Positions 35,209 through 44,385 of a stretch of 59,291 nucleotides of DNA are shown here, one piece after another. The DNA comes from an uncultured Phocaeicola sp. (GTDB lineage Bacteria; Bacteroidota; Bacteroidia; Bacteroidales; Bacteroidaceae), in contig CAOYQO010000021.1 in assembly GCA_948566455.1 (NCBI GenBank), forward strand, positions 1-59,291. Reading direction: 5' to 3'. The stretch's first letter is position 1. Every line of letters starts with the position of its first letter. The position numbers were made by a program, and so were the translations under genes. The notes beneath the pieces are model-generated. The model worked only from the letters and a program-made list of their open reading frames with translations. It did not search any database and was not told the origin of the DNA.

Positions 35209-36201
35209 TCATAATCCCAGCTTCTCCGAAATTTCCAGCATCTTCTTGATAGGTTTCACTGCCTCCTCAGCTACCGCTTCATCCACTGTCACTTCCGGCC
35301 ATTCATACTTTAACGTATTGTACAGCTTCTCCAGCGTATTCAGACGCATGAAATTACATTCATTGCAAGCGCAGGTACTGTCTTCGGGAGGAGCGGGAAT
35401 AAAGTTCTTCTCAGGACATTTCTTACGCATCTCGTGCAAAATACCGCTTTCCGTAGCCACAATAAAGTCTTTTTTGTCACTGGCAATGGCATATTTCAAC
35501 AATCCTGCCGTAGAAGCAACCTTGTCGGCCAGTTTGGAAACGGCTCCTTTACATTCGGGATGAACCAGAACAGCAGCGTCAGGATACTGTTTTTTCAACT
35601 CCAGTATTTTCTCCACAGAGAACTGTTCGTGCACATGGCAGGCACCATCCCAAAGCAACATATTGCGTCCTGTAATCGAATTGATATAATTACCCAAATT
35701 TCTATCCGGACCGAAAATAATCTTTTCATCTGCCGGAAAACTTTCTACGATCTGCTTGGCATTGGTAGAAGTGACCACCACATCGGTCACCGCTTTAACA
35801 GCCGCTGTAGTGTTAACATACGAAATCACTGTATAATCCGGATGCTCTTGAACAAATTTAGCAAACTCATCAGCAGGACAACTGTCGGCCAATGAACAGC
35901 CTGCATTCAAATCCGGTACCAGCACTTTTTTATCAGGACAAAGAATCTTAGCTGTTTCACCCATAAAGTGAACACCACACATCACAATGATATCCGCATC
36001 CGTTTTTGCCGCCCATTGTGCCAGTGCCAAGCTGTCACCTACAAAGTCGGCAATATCTTGTATTTCGCCCGACTGGTAATAGTGACCTAGGATAAGCGCA
36101 TTCTTTTCCTTACGCAACTTATCAATTTCAGTTTTCAAATCCAGAGTTTTGTCTACCAGTTCGGTAACATACCCTTTTTTCAACCATTCCTCTTTATTCA
36201 T
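35209..36201 (-). CDS. nadA: Quinolinate synthase A
   Basis: NadA condenses iminoaspartate with dihydroxyacetone phosphate to give quinolinate in NAD synthesis, using a 4Fe-4S cluster. Cysteines expected to hold the cluster are in DLNAGCSLADSC, VHPECKGAV and the CACNECNFM region. The ALILGHYYQSGEIQDIADFVGDS stretch is the classic N-terminal motif. The ATG at 36201 gives 330 residues. A longer frame to 36288 is ruled out by a -7 box at 36259-36266 within it. nadB and nadC are not adjacent. Confidence 0.95.
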   Translation of the reverse strand: MNKEEWLKKGYVTELVDKTLDLKTEIDKLRKEKNALILGHYYQSGEIQDIADFVGDSLALAQWAAKTDADIIVMCGVHFMGETAKILCPDKKVLVPDLNAGCSLADSCPADEFAKFVQEHPDYTVISYVNTTAAVKAVTDVVVTSTNAKQIVESFPADEKIIFGPDRNLGNYINSITGRNMLLWDGACHVHEQFSVEKILELKKQYPDAAVLVHPECKGAVSKLADKVASTAGLLKYAIASDKKDFIVATESGILHEMRKKCPEKNFIPAPPEDSTCACNECNFMRLNTLEKLYNTLKYEWPEVTVDEAVAEEAVKPIKKMLEISEKLGL

Positions 36202-36303
36202 TATATCTATATTTTTTCTCCTTCTTTCAAAAAAAGAAATATGGGTATTGATAATATGCAAAGTTAAAAACTTTATGGTTATGACCACCCAAAATAGTGA
36301 TTT
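36200..36303. repeat. nadA leader region, copy A of a dispersed direct repeat
   Basis: About 104 bases from the nadA start through its promoter recur about 2.5 kb away in two parts (38761-38820 and 38964-39011), in the same orientation. The first part aligns almost base for base apart from an A-run length difference and a few changes. The second shares a 22-base identical core (36263-36284). Confidence 0.8.
36259..36266 (-). promoter_or_regulatory. Bacteroides -7 box (TAACTTTG) for nadA
   Basis: Perfect consensus on the minus strand, 57 bases upstream of the nadA ATG. It is lost in the duplicated copy near 38969. Confidence 0.65.
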
Positions 36304-38622
36304 TTATTTCCCCGACTTCAATGTACCTGCATTGCTATCTTCGTTATTCACACGTTTCTGCATGGTTTCATACTTACGTCCAAAACTGATATTCCATGAT
36401 ACTTTTGCCACAAACAGGCGGCAGCTCTCTTTCACATACCACCAATTCTTAGAAGGAGCCACTTTACTGAACATTTCTCCTCCCATTCTGTAATTATCAA
36501 CAAATGGATTCAAAGTCATCATCCCGATATTCAAACGCTTGTATCGATAGGACAATCCCAAGGTATGAAAACTCTCTCCGTATGACAATGTTTCCCCATA
36601 GAAATTATTCCGATGATTTTCCATTTGAAAGAATCCGGACCATCTTTTATAAGATGCCATCACTTCGGCCCTGTAATACCAATTGGTATATGTATGATGA
36701 TAATCCAAACCACGACTATCATAATAATTTATACCGGTAGAAAAAGAAAAAGTCAAAATATCTTTCAGAGGACCGAGTTTCAATTCCAACTCAGGATTCA
36801 ATTTCTGCCAACTTAACTGATTGGCATTGGTACGGACAAAACTGTTATTCTTATCTCGTATGGTTTCTTCCATGATAGGCCTGTGCTGATACTGATACGA
36901 CAAATGAACATTACCACTAAACAAACCTTTCCGGAAATCTGCCTCCAACTCATTTTTATATACTGTGAATATCTTTAATTCCGGATTTCCGCTTCTCACC
37001 TATAAAGAGTCAATCAATTGTCTCACATTTCCCATATCGGACAAACCGGGAGATTTACGTGAAATCTGTCCCCGGTAACGGATAAAGACATTATCTGAAA
37101 ATTGGTACCCCAACCTCAAACGGGGCAATAACGAATACCTGTTATATCCTTCCTCTTTCTGTTTGAATCGGGAATAACTGCCTTGCAGTCCAAAAGAATA
37201 ATTGAAACGATCCATTTTCCCACTGTATTCCACATAAGCTGTCGCATGGGTTTCATGCATCTTTGTTTCAGATGACTCGTTTCCACCATAGGTATTATCC
37301 GCCAGACTTTGCTGATATTTCACTCCTGCACTCAATCTGCTCTTCTTGGTTACTTTCCTTTCATAAATACCCTCTCCTATAAATGAGTATTTATTTCCCG
37401 ATACGGTAGAATAAATATCAGTCAGCGGTTCATTACTCTTCCCCTCCGTATAACTCCTGTCACTTTGAGTGTCAATATATGTAGTCACAGCATTGATAAT
37501 CAATGACTGGTCATTGTTCAGTTTACATTGAAAATACAAGTCCACCGATGGACGGGAAGTCCGGCCCGTACTATGTTCTTTCATCATCAAAATTTCTTCA
37601 GGCTTCTCCAAAATATACAGACTGCTTTGGTTATTCTGCTTGTTCTTATTAAAAGCCCACCGTACAGTGGAATTAAAGAACCATTTCCCCTGATCCTGAA
37701 AACTATAATTCAATCCTATATTATGCCCATAAGTGGAAATTCTACTCGGAATACCATCTTCCACCCGTGTAAAGGAAGAACCATCCTCATAGCGGAAAGT
37801 TTCCCAATTATTACGCCAATAATTATCTACCGAACGATAAACATTATTATAATTCAAACCGAATTCTGATTTTTTATGGTTTATCTTCACTATAAAATTA
37901 TTGTTTCCAAAAAGTACGTGCGGAGAATCCTGCGCATCCAAAGCCACATATCCACCGGTTTCATGCCGTCTTACAATGTAATCAATCACAGCAGCCGTAT
38001 GATCCCCATATCGCAAACCGGGAGCATCATGATATTCTATACGAATCACATCTTCAGGACGAAGAACCAATATATCCTGTATCTCGGCATTTACTCCATT
38101 CATCCGTAACTGTACATCCCCTTCACCGGAGGATGTTACCTTGTTACGCATTTGATCCACTTGTATTCTGCTCAGCTTCATCTGCTGCAATAAAGACAGA
38201 CCATTGCCGGCCGATTTTAACTGATGTGCTGTAGGAAGGATAATTTTCCTGTCGGCGGCATTTATCACACTGGCTCCCGTTACCACCACTTCCTTTAACA
38301 GGATCGATTCCGGAGATATCATGATAACGCCTAAATCCTTAGAAACAGCTAAATGATCCAATGATATAATCCGGGAGGTATATCCCATACCGGAAATACA
38401 AAGCAGATAACTTCCTGTTTGGATATTCTCCATCATGAACCTTCCTTTACTGTCGGTTACTCCTCCGGCTATAAATATAGAATCCTTTGTCTGCAATACG
38501 ACATTCGCAAATTCCACCGCTTCATTTTCTGAAACTACTTTTCCTTTAACCTGTACATTTTGAGCAAAAAGTATGCAGCACATACACAAAAGTGATGTGG
38601 CAACCAATATTCTTTTTATCAT
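36304..38622 (-). pseudogene. Outer-membrane beta-barrel protein interrupted by in-frame TAG
   Basis: The coding frame runs 540 codons from ATG at 38622 to a TAG at 37002-37000, then stays open in the same frame to 36304, for about 772 codons in all. The first part has a signal peptide (to AQ, about residue 21), a carboxypeptidase-regulatory-like domain (about 23-95), a TonB-plug-like domain and barrel strands. The second continues the barrel, starting VRSGNPELK. Family members usually read a Gln or similar residue just before xxxGNPxLK, so CAG to TAG is the simplest change. An intact protein would be a TonB-dependent-receptor-like barrel of the OMP_b-brl_3 type. Without suppression the truncated product would lack the last strands and probably not fold. 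The gene lies between the two copies of the nadA leader. Confidence 0.8.
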
Positions 38623-38760
38623 ATTCTTTATCTTAGTGCATTAGTTAATAAAAAGACCGCGATCTTCTACCTTTTATTTCTGTTACTTAGACGCAGGAAA
38701 TTACTACAGGTTACATTTCAAGAAACACAATGAACAGTTACCAACAATTTCTTTGTATCT

Positions 38761-38820
38761 ATTATATCTATATTTTTTCTCCTTCTTTCAAAAAAAAGAA
38801 ATATGGTATTAATAATAGGC
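38761..38820. repeat. nadA leader repeat, copy B part 1
   Basis: Aligns with 36200-36260. It begins with the bases at the nadA start codon but lacks the ATG context, so it cannot start nadA. Confidence 0.8.
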
Positions 38821-38963
38821 TGTTTATATTGTTAGTAAAAAAGAGTTCTTTCTCTTGTCTGATAAGTTATTTATATATAATACCAAGATATGAATAAATA
38901 ATCAACCGGCTTAAATACTGATAATACAGGTTTTACTTATTCTATTAACATATTGTTGATAAG

Positions 38964-39011
38964 AATATGAGTTAAAAACTTTATGGTTATGAACGCCTGA
39001 AATAGTGATTA
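38964..39011. repeat. nadA leader repeat, copy B part 2
   Basis: Aligns with 36253-36303, including 22 identical bases at 38971-38992. The -7 box of copy A is changed here (TAACTCAT in place of TAACTTTG on the minus strand). About 143 extra bases separate it from part 1. Confidence 0.8.
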
Positions 39012-39305
39012 AATTGTGTTGATATTGATTGTTTAAGTTATGTGATTAATTTTTGGATTGTTGATTTTAAGTGTATGTTATACCATTATTTGAAATATGC
39101 AAGAAATACTTTTGAAATGATATCCTCATTCTTTTTACATGTTTTCAACCGTTATCAACAGGGGGATGTGAATTAGTTATTATCTTTTCTTGTATAAAGA
39201 AATCCATCTGTTTTACAATTGAGTTTAGGACTGAAGTAAAAATAAAAAGAGAGTAGGAGAGACTTCTTTTTCATTATATAGGCGTAAAGATCATAGATTT
39301 TTATG

Positions 39306-39313
39306 TAAGTTTG
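39306..39313 (+). promoter_or_regulatory. Bacteroides -7 box (TAAGTTTG)
   Basis: Perfect consensus 31 bases upstream of the TrmH-type gene. Confidence 0.65.
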
Positions 39314-39344
39314 TAACCGTTAATAATAAAGTAGAAAATAGAGT

Positions 39345-39881
39345 ATGAGGAAACTCAAAATAACAGAACTGAACCGGCTTACTGTAGACGAATTCAAGAA
39401 AGCCGATAAGTTGCCTTTAGCAGTGGTGCTGGATGAAGTACGCAGTTTACACAACATAGGGTCAGTGTTTCGCACATCGGATGCATTTTTGGTAGATTGC
39501 ATTTATTTATGTGGTATTACAGCCACTCCTCCCCATCCCGAAATGCATAAAACAGCTTTAGGAGCTGAGAATTCGGTGGAGTGGAGATATAAAAAGAATA
39601 CGCTTGATGCCGTTCAGGAACTTCATGATCAAGGGTTTACCGTATTGGCTATCGAACAGGTGGAAGGCAGTACTTTGCTGGACAAACTGGAACTGGATGC
39701 CGATAAAAAATATGCCATCGTAATGGGAAATGAAGTGAAAGGGGTACAGCAGGAAGTGGTCAATGCTTGCGACGGTTGTGTTGAGATTCCCCAATACGGC
39801 ACAAAACATTCGTTGAATGTATCGGTTACCACAGGAATTATTTTATGGGAGTTTGCCAATAAATTAATGAAATTCAGATAA
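39345..39881 (+). CDS. TrmH-family (SpoU) RNA 2'-O-methyltransferase
   Basis: A 178-residue SPOUT-fold methyltransferase for tRNA or rRNA ribose. Motif 1 is DEVRSLHNIGSVFRTSDAF, motif 2 is IVMGNEVKGV, and motif 3 is IPQYGTKHSLNVSVTTGI, which forms the knot that binds S-adenosylmethionine. It has no N-terminal substrate-binding extension, so the target is not predictable, although TrmL/TrmH-like tRNA modification is plausible. It is convergent with the DUF4294 gene. Confidence 0.93.
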   Translation: MRKLKITELNRLTVDEFKKADKLPLAVVLDEVRSLHNIGSVFRTSDAFLVDCIYLCGITATPPHPEMHKTALGAENSVEWRYKKNTLDAVQELHDQGFTVLAIEQVEGSTLLDKLELDADKKYAIVMGNEVKGVQQEVVNACDGCVEIPQYGTKHSLNVSVTTGIILWEFANKLMKFR

Positions 39882-39911
39882 TAAGAGTAAAATTCAAACA
39901 GTAGGAATCAG

Positions 39912-40508
39912 TTAGATTTGTCCGTTTTCAACTAACAATACCACCCGTTCGGTCAGTCGATCCTCTCCCTCCGGATGATATTCTTTCTTCAGGCTGGCAC
40001 CAAAAAGTGCTGCAAAAGTTTGATAGAATCCGGCTTTAAAGGGTCCCATAAAAGCTTTTACCAATTCATAAGAGGAAGAATCCGTTTGACGGTTTACTAA
40101 CTTTATCAACAGTTTACCCTGTGAAAAGGTTAATTTCTTCATAATCGGTGTATATTGCTCTTTTAGTCCCTTCTCTACGAGTTTCAGGTGCTTTTCCCTG
40201 GCTTTTTTGTCAGGCAGTGTTTCTATATATTCGTAAGTTTCTATCACAGCACGGTTAATTTCACGGGCTAATGGCAGGGTTTTCTTCACATTCCTTACCA
40301 AGCGGTAGTATTCCCGTCTTTCTTTTTCGTTTTTGAATTTTAATGGTCTGAAAATGTATACATTAGGTAACTGTACAGCTGGAATAGTATCTCCTTTGTA
40401 TACACATACAGGTACCATGTATCCGTTTATAGTAGTCGTTTGTTGCTGGGAATAAGCAGCAGCGGCTATAAAGGAAAAAAACAATGCTATAAAGAGTTTC
40501 CTTTTCAT
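39912..40508 (-). CDS. DUF4294 family exported protein
   Basis: A 198-residue protein with a signal peptide (ending AAAYSQ, about residue 21) and a DUF4294-type domain rich in charged helices (REYYRLVRNVKKTLP and similar). The function is unknown; it is found across Bacteroidota. The -7 box lies only 8 bases from the ATG, so the mRNA probably has almost no leader. It is divergent from the helix-hairpin-helix barrel gene, with about 70 bases between their starts. Confidence 0.82.
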   Translation of the reverse strand: MKRKLFIALFFSFIAAAAYSQQQTTTINGYMVPVCVYKGDTIPAVQLPNVYIFRPLKFKNEKERREYYRLVRNVKKTLPLAREINRAVIETYEYIETLPDKKAREKHLKLVEKGLKEQYTPIMKKLTFSQGKLLIKLVNRQTDSSSYELVKAFMGPFKAGFYQTFAALFGASLKKEYHPEGEDRLTERVVLLVENGQI

Positions 40509-40515
40509 CTTGGTG

Positions 40516-40523
40516 CAAAAGTA
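40516..40523 (-). promoter_or_regulatory. Bacteroides -7 box (TACTTTTG) next to the DUF4294 start
   Basis: Perfect consensus on the minus strand ending 8 bases from the ATG at 40508. Transcription would begin at or within a few bases of the start codon. Confidence 0.6.
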
Positions 40524-40580
40524 GCAAGAAATATGATTACTCTGTATAGTGGATAAAACTATTTAACTTAAAACACGCCA

Positions 40581-42653
40581 ATGAATTACAAAATGAACAG
40601 GTTGTTAAGAGTAATGTTAATTATCTGTATTACAATACTTTTATCGGTGCATAACCTGTGTGCGCAGGAAGTATGGGAAGAACTGGCAGAGCAATTGATG
40701 GATGAAGATGAAAACAGTTCGTTTCAATGGGATACTCACTTTGAGGAGCTTTCCGAATTACGTGAAAATCCCATCAATATCAATACAGCAACTAAAGAGC
40801 AACTGGAACGTTTTCCATTTCTCTCTGACCAACTGGTAGAGAATATATTGTATTATCTGTACAAATATGGTCCTATGCTTACCCGCAATGAGTTATGGAT
40901 GATTGAAGATATTGACAGGCAGACTATTCACTATTTACTACCCTTTATTTGCTTTGAAACTCCTGAAAAAGAGCAATATAAACCAAATATAAAGCGAATA
41001 TTGAAATACGGTAAACAAGAGTTATCAACACGTGTCGATATTCCTTTTTATACGAAGGCCGGGTATCAACAGTACCCGGCAGAAACTTTAAAAAAGAATC
41101 CGAACAAACAGTATTTGGGATATGGATATTATCATAATCTGCGATATAGTTTTCATTATCGGGATCAGATTTATGCAGGAATTACTGCTGAAAAGGATGC
41201 AGGAGAACCTTTCTTTACCGGACAAAATAAAAAAGGTTATGATTTTTATTCACTATACTTGTTAATTCGTAATATAGGTCATATCAAGACTTTAGCTCTT
41301 GGTAATTACCGTGTCAGCTATGGTTATGGACTAGTTATCAACACTGATTTCGGGATGGGAAAAACAGCTACACTCTCTACTTTGGGAAATAAGAGCCGGG
41401 GCATACGCAAGCATTCTTCTACCGATGAATATAACTATTTTCAAGGAATGGCAGTCAGCTATAAGTTGGCGAAAAGATGGACATTGGATGGTTTCTATTC
41501 TTATCGGAAGATGGATGGTATTGTTGATAACCAGTTTATAAGATCGTTGAAAAAAGATGGATATCATCGGTTGTATCGTGAGTTTGAGAAGAAAAATACA
41601 TTAACTAATCAGTTGGTTGGCAGTAATTTAAATTATAATGGAAAGTACTGTGAGTTAGGATTAACAGCTGTTTATAATGTTTTCAACAAGCCGTTGAATC
41701 CTGAGAAGAAGTACTATAATATTTATTATCCCCGTGGAAAGGACTTTTATAATGTGGGAGGAGATTATAAATTCTTTTGGAAACGCTTCTCTTTATTGGG
41801 TGAAACGGCTATAGACAAATGTGGTACTTGGGCAACCATGAATATGTTACGTTATTCACCGAAAGGAGGAACACAGTTAATAGTTATGAACAGGTATTAT
41901 GATGCCAAATATCAATCGGTTTATGCTCGTTCTATAGGAGAGGGAAGTACGGTACAAAATGAGAGTGGATTTTATATAGGATTGGAAACCAGTATTTTAA
42001 AGTATATCAAAATGACTTGTTATGGTGATTTTTTCTATTTCCCTTGGAAGAAATATTTAGTAAGCAAAGCAGGAACCAAAGGATTGGATGGATTACTCCA
42101 ATTAAGTTATTCACCTACTTATGAACTGGAAATGTTTATAAGATATCGTTATAAAAAGAAGGAAAAGGACTTCACTGCTGCGGATAAAACCAAGCAAACT
42201 ATTCCATCTATTCAGCAGAAATGCCGATACCAATTGAATTATAGCGTGAAAGATAAACTGACATTGAAAACCATAGCGGATTATGTACGCATCAACTTTC
42301 GTGGGCAATCTGCTTCCAATGGTTTTCTGGTTTCTCAATGTGCTGCTTATACATTTCATTTGCTTCCTCTTCAGCTTGATTTGAGTGCCGCATGGTTTAA
42401 TACGGATGACTATAATTCCCGTCTTACTATCTATGAAAAGAGTGTGCTCTATGCTTTTTCCATGCCTTCATTCTATTATAAAGGTATGCGTGTGGCAGTG
42501 AACGCCCGTTATGAATTGAATAAACACATTATCTTGCAGGCCAAGTACGGAACTACCCATTATTTCAATCGGGATAAGATAAGTTCCGCTTTGGAGGAAA
42601 TTGACGGCAGTACAAAGAGTGACCTTTATTTGCAGTTGAGACTGAAATTTTGA
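40581..42653 (+). CDS. Exported helix-hairpin-helix protein with outer-membrane barrel
   Basis: A 690-residue protein with a signal peptide (to about residue 29, ending LCAQ). An N-terminal ComEA-like helix-hairpin-helix region follows (about 55-130; ININTATKEQLERFPFLSDQ and a second, weaker hairpin). The long remainder has alternating aromatic beta strands ending LYLQLRLKF, with the terminal Phe typical of outer-membrane barrels. Helix-hairpin-helix domains normally bind DNA without sequence preference; here the domain would lie in the periplasm. The family is widespread in Bacteroidota but uncharacterised as far as I know. A role in DNA handling at the envelope is inference only. Confidence 0.82.
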   Translation: MNYKMNRLLRVMLIICITILLSVHNLCAQEVWEELAEQLMDEDENSSFQWDTHFEELSELRENPININTATKEQLERFPFLSDQLVENILYYLYKYGPMLTRNELWMIEDIDRQTIHYLLPFICFETPEKEQYKPNIKRILKYGKQELSTRVDIPFYTKAGYQQYPAETLKKNPNKQYLGYGYYHNLRYSFHYRDQIYAGITAEKDAGEPFFTGQNKKGYDFYSLYLLIRNIGHIKTLALGNYRVSYGYGLVINTDFGMGKTATLSTLGNKSRGIRKHSSTDEYNYFQGMAVSYKLAKRWTLDGFYSYRKMDGIVDNQFIRSLKKDGYHRLYREFEKKNTLTNQLVGSNLNYNGKYCELGLTAVYNVFNKPLNPEKKYYNIYYPRGKDFYNVGGDYKFFWKRFSLLGETAIDKCGTWATMNMLRYSPKGGTQLIVMNRYYDAKYQSVYARSIGEGSTVQNESGFYIGLETSILKYIKMTCYGDFFYFPWKKYLVSKAGTKGLDGLLQLSYSPTYELEMFIRYRYKKKEKDFTAADKTKQTIPSIQQKCRYQLNYSVKDKLTLKTIADYVRINFRGQSASNGFLVSQCAAYTFHLLPLQLDLSAAWFNTDDYNSRLTIYEKSVLYAFSMPSFYYKGMRVAVNARYELNKHIILQAKYGTTHYFNRDKISSALEEIDGSTKSDLYLQLRLKF

Positions 42654-42664
42654 AAAACATTCTG

Positions 42665-42672
42665 TATTTTTG
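42665..42672 (+). promoter_or_regulatory. Bacteroides -7 box (TATTTTTG)
   Basis: Perfect consensus 26 bases upstream of the radical SAM gene, in the short gap after the barrel gene. Confidence 0.65.
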
Positions 42673-42698
42673 TACTGTTATCAACTGAAAAAAGAACT

Positions 42699-43475
42699 AT
42701 GTCAACAGTCATTTATCCTTCTCCCATCTTCGGTCCGGTACATAGTCGTCGTTTGGGAGTGTCTTTAGGAATCAATCTTCTTCCTGAAGATGGTAAATTT
42801 TGTACCTTCGATTGCATTTATTGCGAATGTGGTTTTAATGAAGATCATCGTCCCCAAAAGAAACTGCCTACTCGCGAGCAGGTTCGTGAGGCTTTGGAAG
42901 CCCGTTTGATTGATATGCAGCAAAATGGTCCTAAACCGGATGTGCTGACTTTTGCCGGTAATGGCGAACCGACGGCTCATCCTCACTTTGCAGGAATTAT
43001 AGAGGATACTTTGGCATTGCGTGATATATATTTTCCTCAGGCAAAAGTGAGTGTATTGAGTAATTCTACTTTTATTCACAAACCGGAGGTATTTGATGCA
43101 TTGAATAAGATAGATAATAATATATTGAAGCTGGATACTATTGATACGGATTATATTCGATTGACAGACCGCCCGACCGGGCACTATGATGTGCGGAAAA
43201 TTATAAAAGGGATGAAAGCTTTCAAAGGTAATCTGATTATTCAGACCATGTTCATGAAAGGTAAATATCAAGGGCAGGATGTGGATAATACTTCAGATCG
43301 GTATGTGCTGCCCTGGCTGGAAACGGTGAAAGAGATTGCTCCCCGTCAGGTGATGATTTACACCATCGACCGTGAAACGCCCGATCATGATTTGGAAAAG
43401 GCTACTCATGAGGAATTGGACAGAATAGGAAAATTGATAAAGGATTCCGGCATTCCGGTATCGGTCTCGTATTGA
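42699..43475 (+). CDS. Radical SAM protein (COG0731-like)
   Basis: A 258-residue radical SAM enzyme. The cluster motif is C35-xxx-C39-xx-C42 in KFCTFDCIYCEC, and the glycine-rich GNGEPTAHPHF stretch (the GGE-type motif that contacts S-adenosylmethionine) follows. The LSNSTFIHKPEV and IQTMFMKGKYQG segments match the COG0731 group related to the wyosine enzyme Tyw1, although bacteria do not make wyosine. The reaction is unknown. It has its own promoter box. Confidence 0.9.
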   Translation: MSTVIYPSPIFGPVHSRRLGVSLGINLLPEDGKFCTFDCIYCECGFNEDHRPQKKLPTREQVREALEARLIDMQQNGPKPDVLTFAGNGEPTAHPHFAGIIEDTLALRDIYFPQAKVSVLSNSTFIHKPEVFDALNKIDNNILKLDTIDTDYIRLTDRPTGHYDVRKIIKGMKAFKGNLIIQTMFMKGKYQGQDVDNTSDRYVLPWLETVKEIAPRQVMIYTIDRETPDHDLEKATHEELDRIGKLIKDSGIPVSVSY

Positions 43476-43480
43476 GAAAA

Positions 43481-43569
43481 AAGTAAGTTGACTTCAAAGG
43501 GCAAGTAAGTTGACTTACTTTGCCGATGAAGTGAGCTTACTTTGCTCATGAACATATCTTACTTTTTCA
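43481..43569. repeat. Four degenerate 22-23 base tandem repeats
   Basis: Units lie at 43481-43502, 43503-43525, 43526-43547 and 43548-43569. Units 1 and 2 share AAGTAAGTTGACTT; units 2-4 share CTTACTTT near their ends. Unit 2 contains the palindrome GTAAGT-TG-ACTTAC, so the transcript could fold. The array begins 5 bases after the radical SAM stop codon. Confidence 0.65.
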
Positions 43570-43665
43570 GGTCACTATTAAAACATATAATTTATTCCTG
43601 GATATTTTTCAAAGACTGGAGATACGTTGTTTCACATACTTGCAATTGAATGGATTTGAATAATA

Positions 43666-44255
43666 ATGGAATATACTTCTATCCCTGATTATAATGATGG
43701 AAGCTTTAATCTTTATCAGAACGAACTGATGAACTTTTTCATCTTTCTGACCAAGGTACATCCAGCTTTTATTCTTGACAAGTCATTGAAAGCTTAATGC
43801 TGTCTGTTTGTTCTGTCCGCTTGCGATGAGCTTTGTGATATGAATAAATAACATCACTTTAGCCGATTTCCAGCTGAGAATTAATGAATTGTTAGTTCTT
43901 TTGCAGGATGCCCATACTTTTGTGAATATAGAACCGTTGTCGCTATATCCATTTTCTGTCCGCTATTTTAACGGGAATTTTTATTTATACTCCATTTTTT
44001 GGAACACATGATTCAGGATATGAATCAAAGGGGAGTTTCTTTGCTGGTTGTTGATATGCGGTATAATGGGGGAGGTAACAGCCTTTTAGGAAATATGCTG
44101 TTGGAGGCATTGAATATTCATTTATCTATTTCCATAAGCTATGGAAATACAACAAACACGAAGAAAGCACTTGGCTATATGGCAGGAAGGGCTTAGGGAT
44201 GCGGATAAGGTCTTTTAATGATAAATCTGATTTCAAGATTTTAAAACACCAGTGA
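43666..44255 (+). pseudogene. Decayed S41-family peptidase gene
   Basis: Fragments in several frames follow the order of a Bacteroides S41 protease. 43666-43797 reads MEYTSIPDYNDGS and ends at TAA. 43866-44010 in another frame contains QLRINELLVLLQDAHTFVN. 43999-44196 has LLVVDMRYNGGGNSLLG, a typical S41 strand. 44211-44255 reads SFNDKSDFKIL. Stops, shifts and missing segments, including the catalytic serine region, make it nonfunctional. The frame at 43999-44196 alone should not be read as a gene. The following 44256-44340 holds nothing I can identify. Confidence 0.8.
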
Positions 44256-44340
44256 GGAGTATGGGGGCATTTTACACTTATTTACTGAAAAAAGGATATT
44301 GGCTTTCTATTCCTGTCCTTCATTAGCAGAATAGAATCAA

Positions 44341-44379
44341 AAAGGAGAGCATTTATTTTAGTCCATAATGCTCTCCTTT
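44341..44379. terminator. Bidirectional terminator at the SulP 3' end
   Basis: AAAGGAGAGCATT (44341-44353) pairs perfectly with AATGCTCTCCTTT (44367-44379), flanked by T-rich sequence on each strand. Confidence 0.8.
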
Positions 44380-44385
44380 CTTATT

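Larger units (their letters stand above)
38623..39344. other. 722-base A+T-rich gap with duplicated nadA leader pieces
   Basis: No coding frame here is convincing. It contains the two pieces of the duplicated nadA leader, the upstream region of the barrel gene (no TAnnTTTG box found), and the promoter of the TrmH-type gene at its right end. The stretches 38821-38963 and 39012-39300 hold nothing I can identify. Confidence 0.6.

Noticed and set aside
39160..39170. TTATCAACA, resembling a DnaA box
   Set aside because: A single imperfect copy in A+T-rich DNA, with no cluster and no dnaA nearby.
43999..44196. 65-codon frame as a free-standing gene
   Set aside because: It is one fragment of the decayed S41 protease and lacks a start region and catalytic parts.
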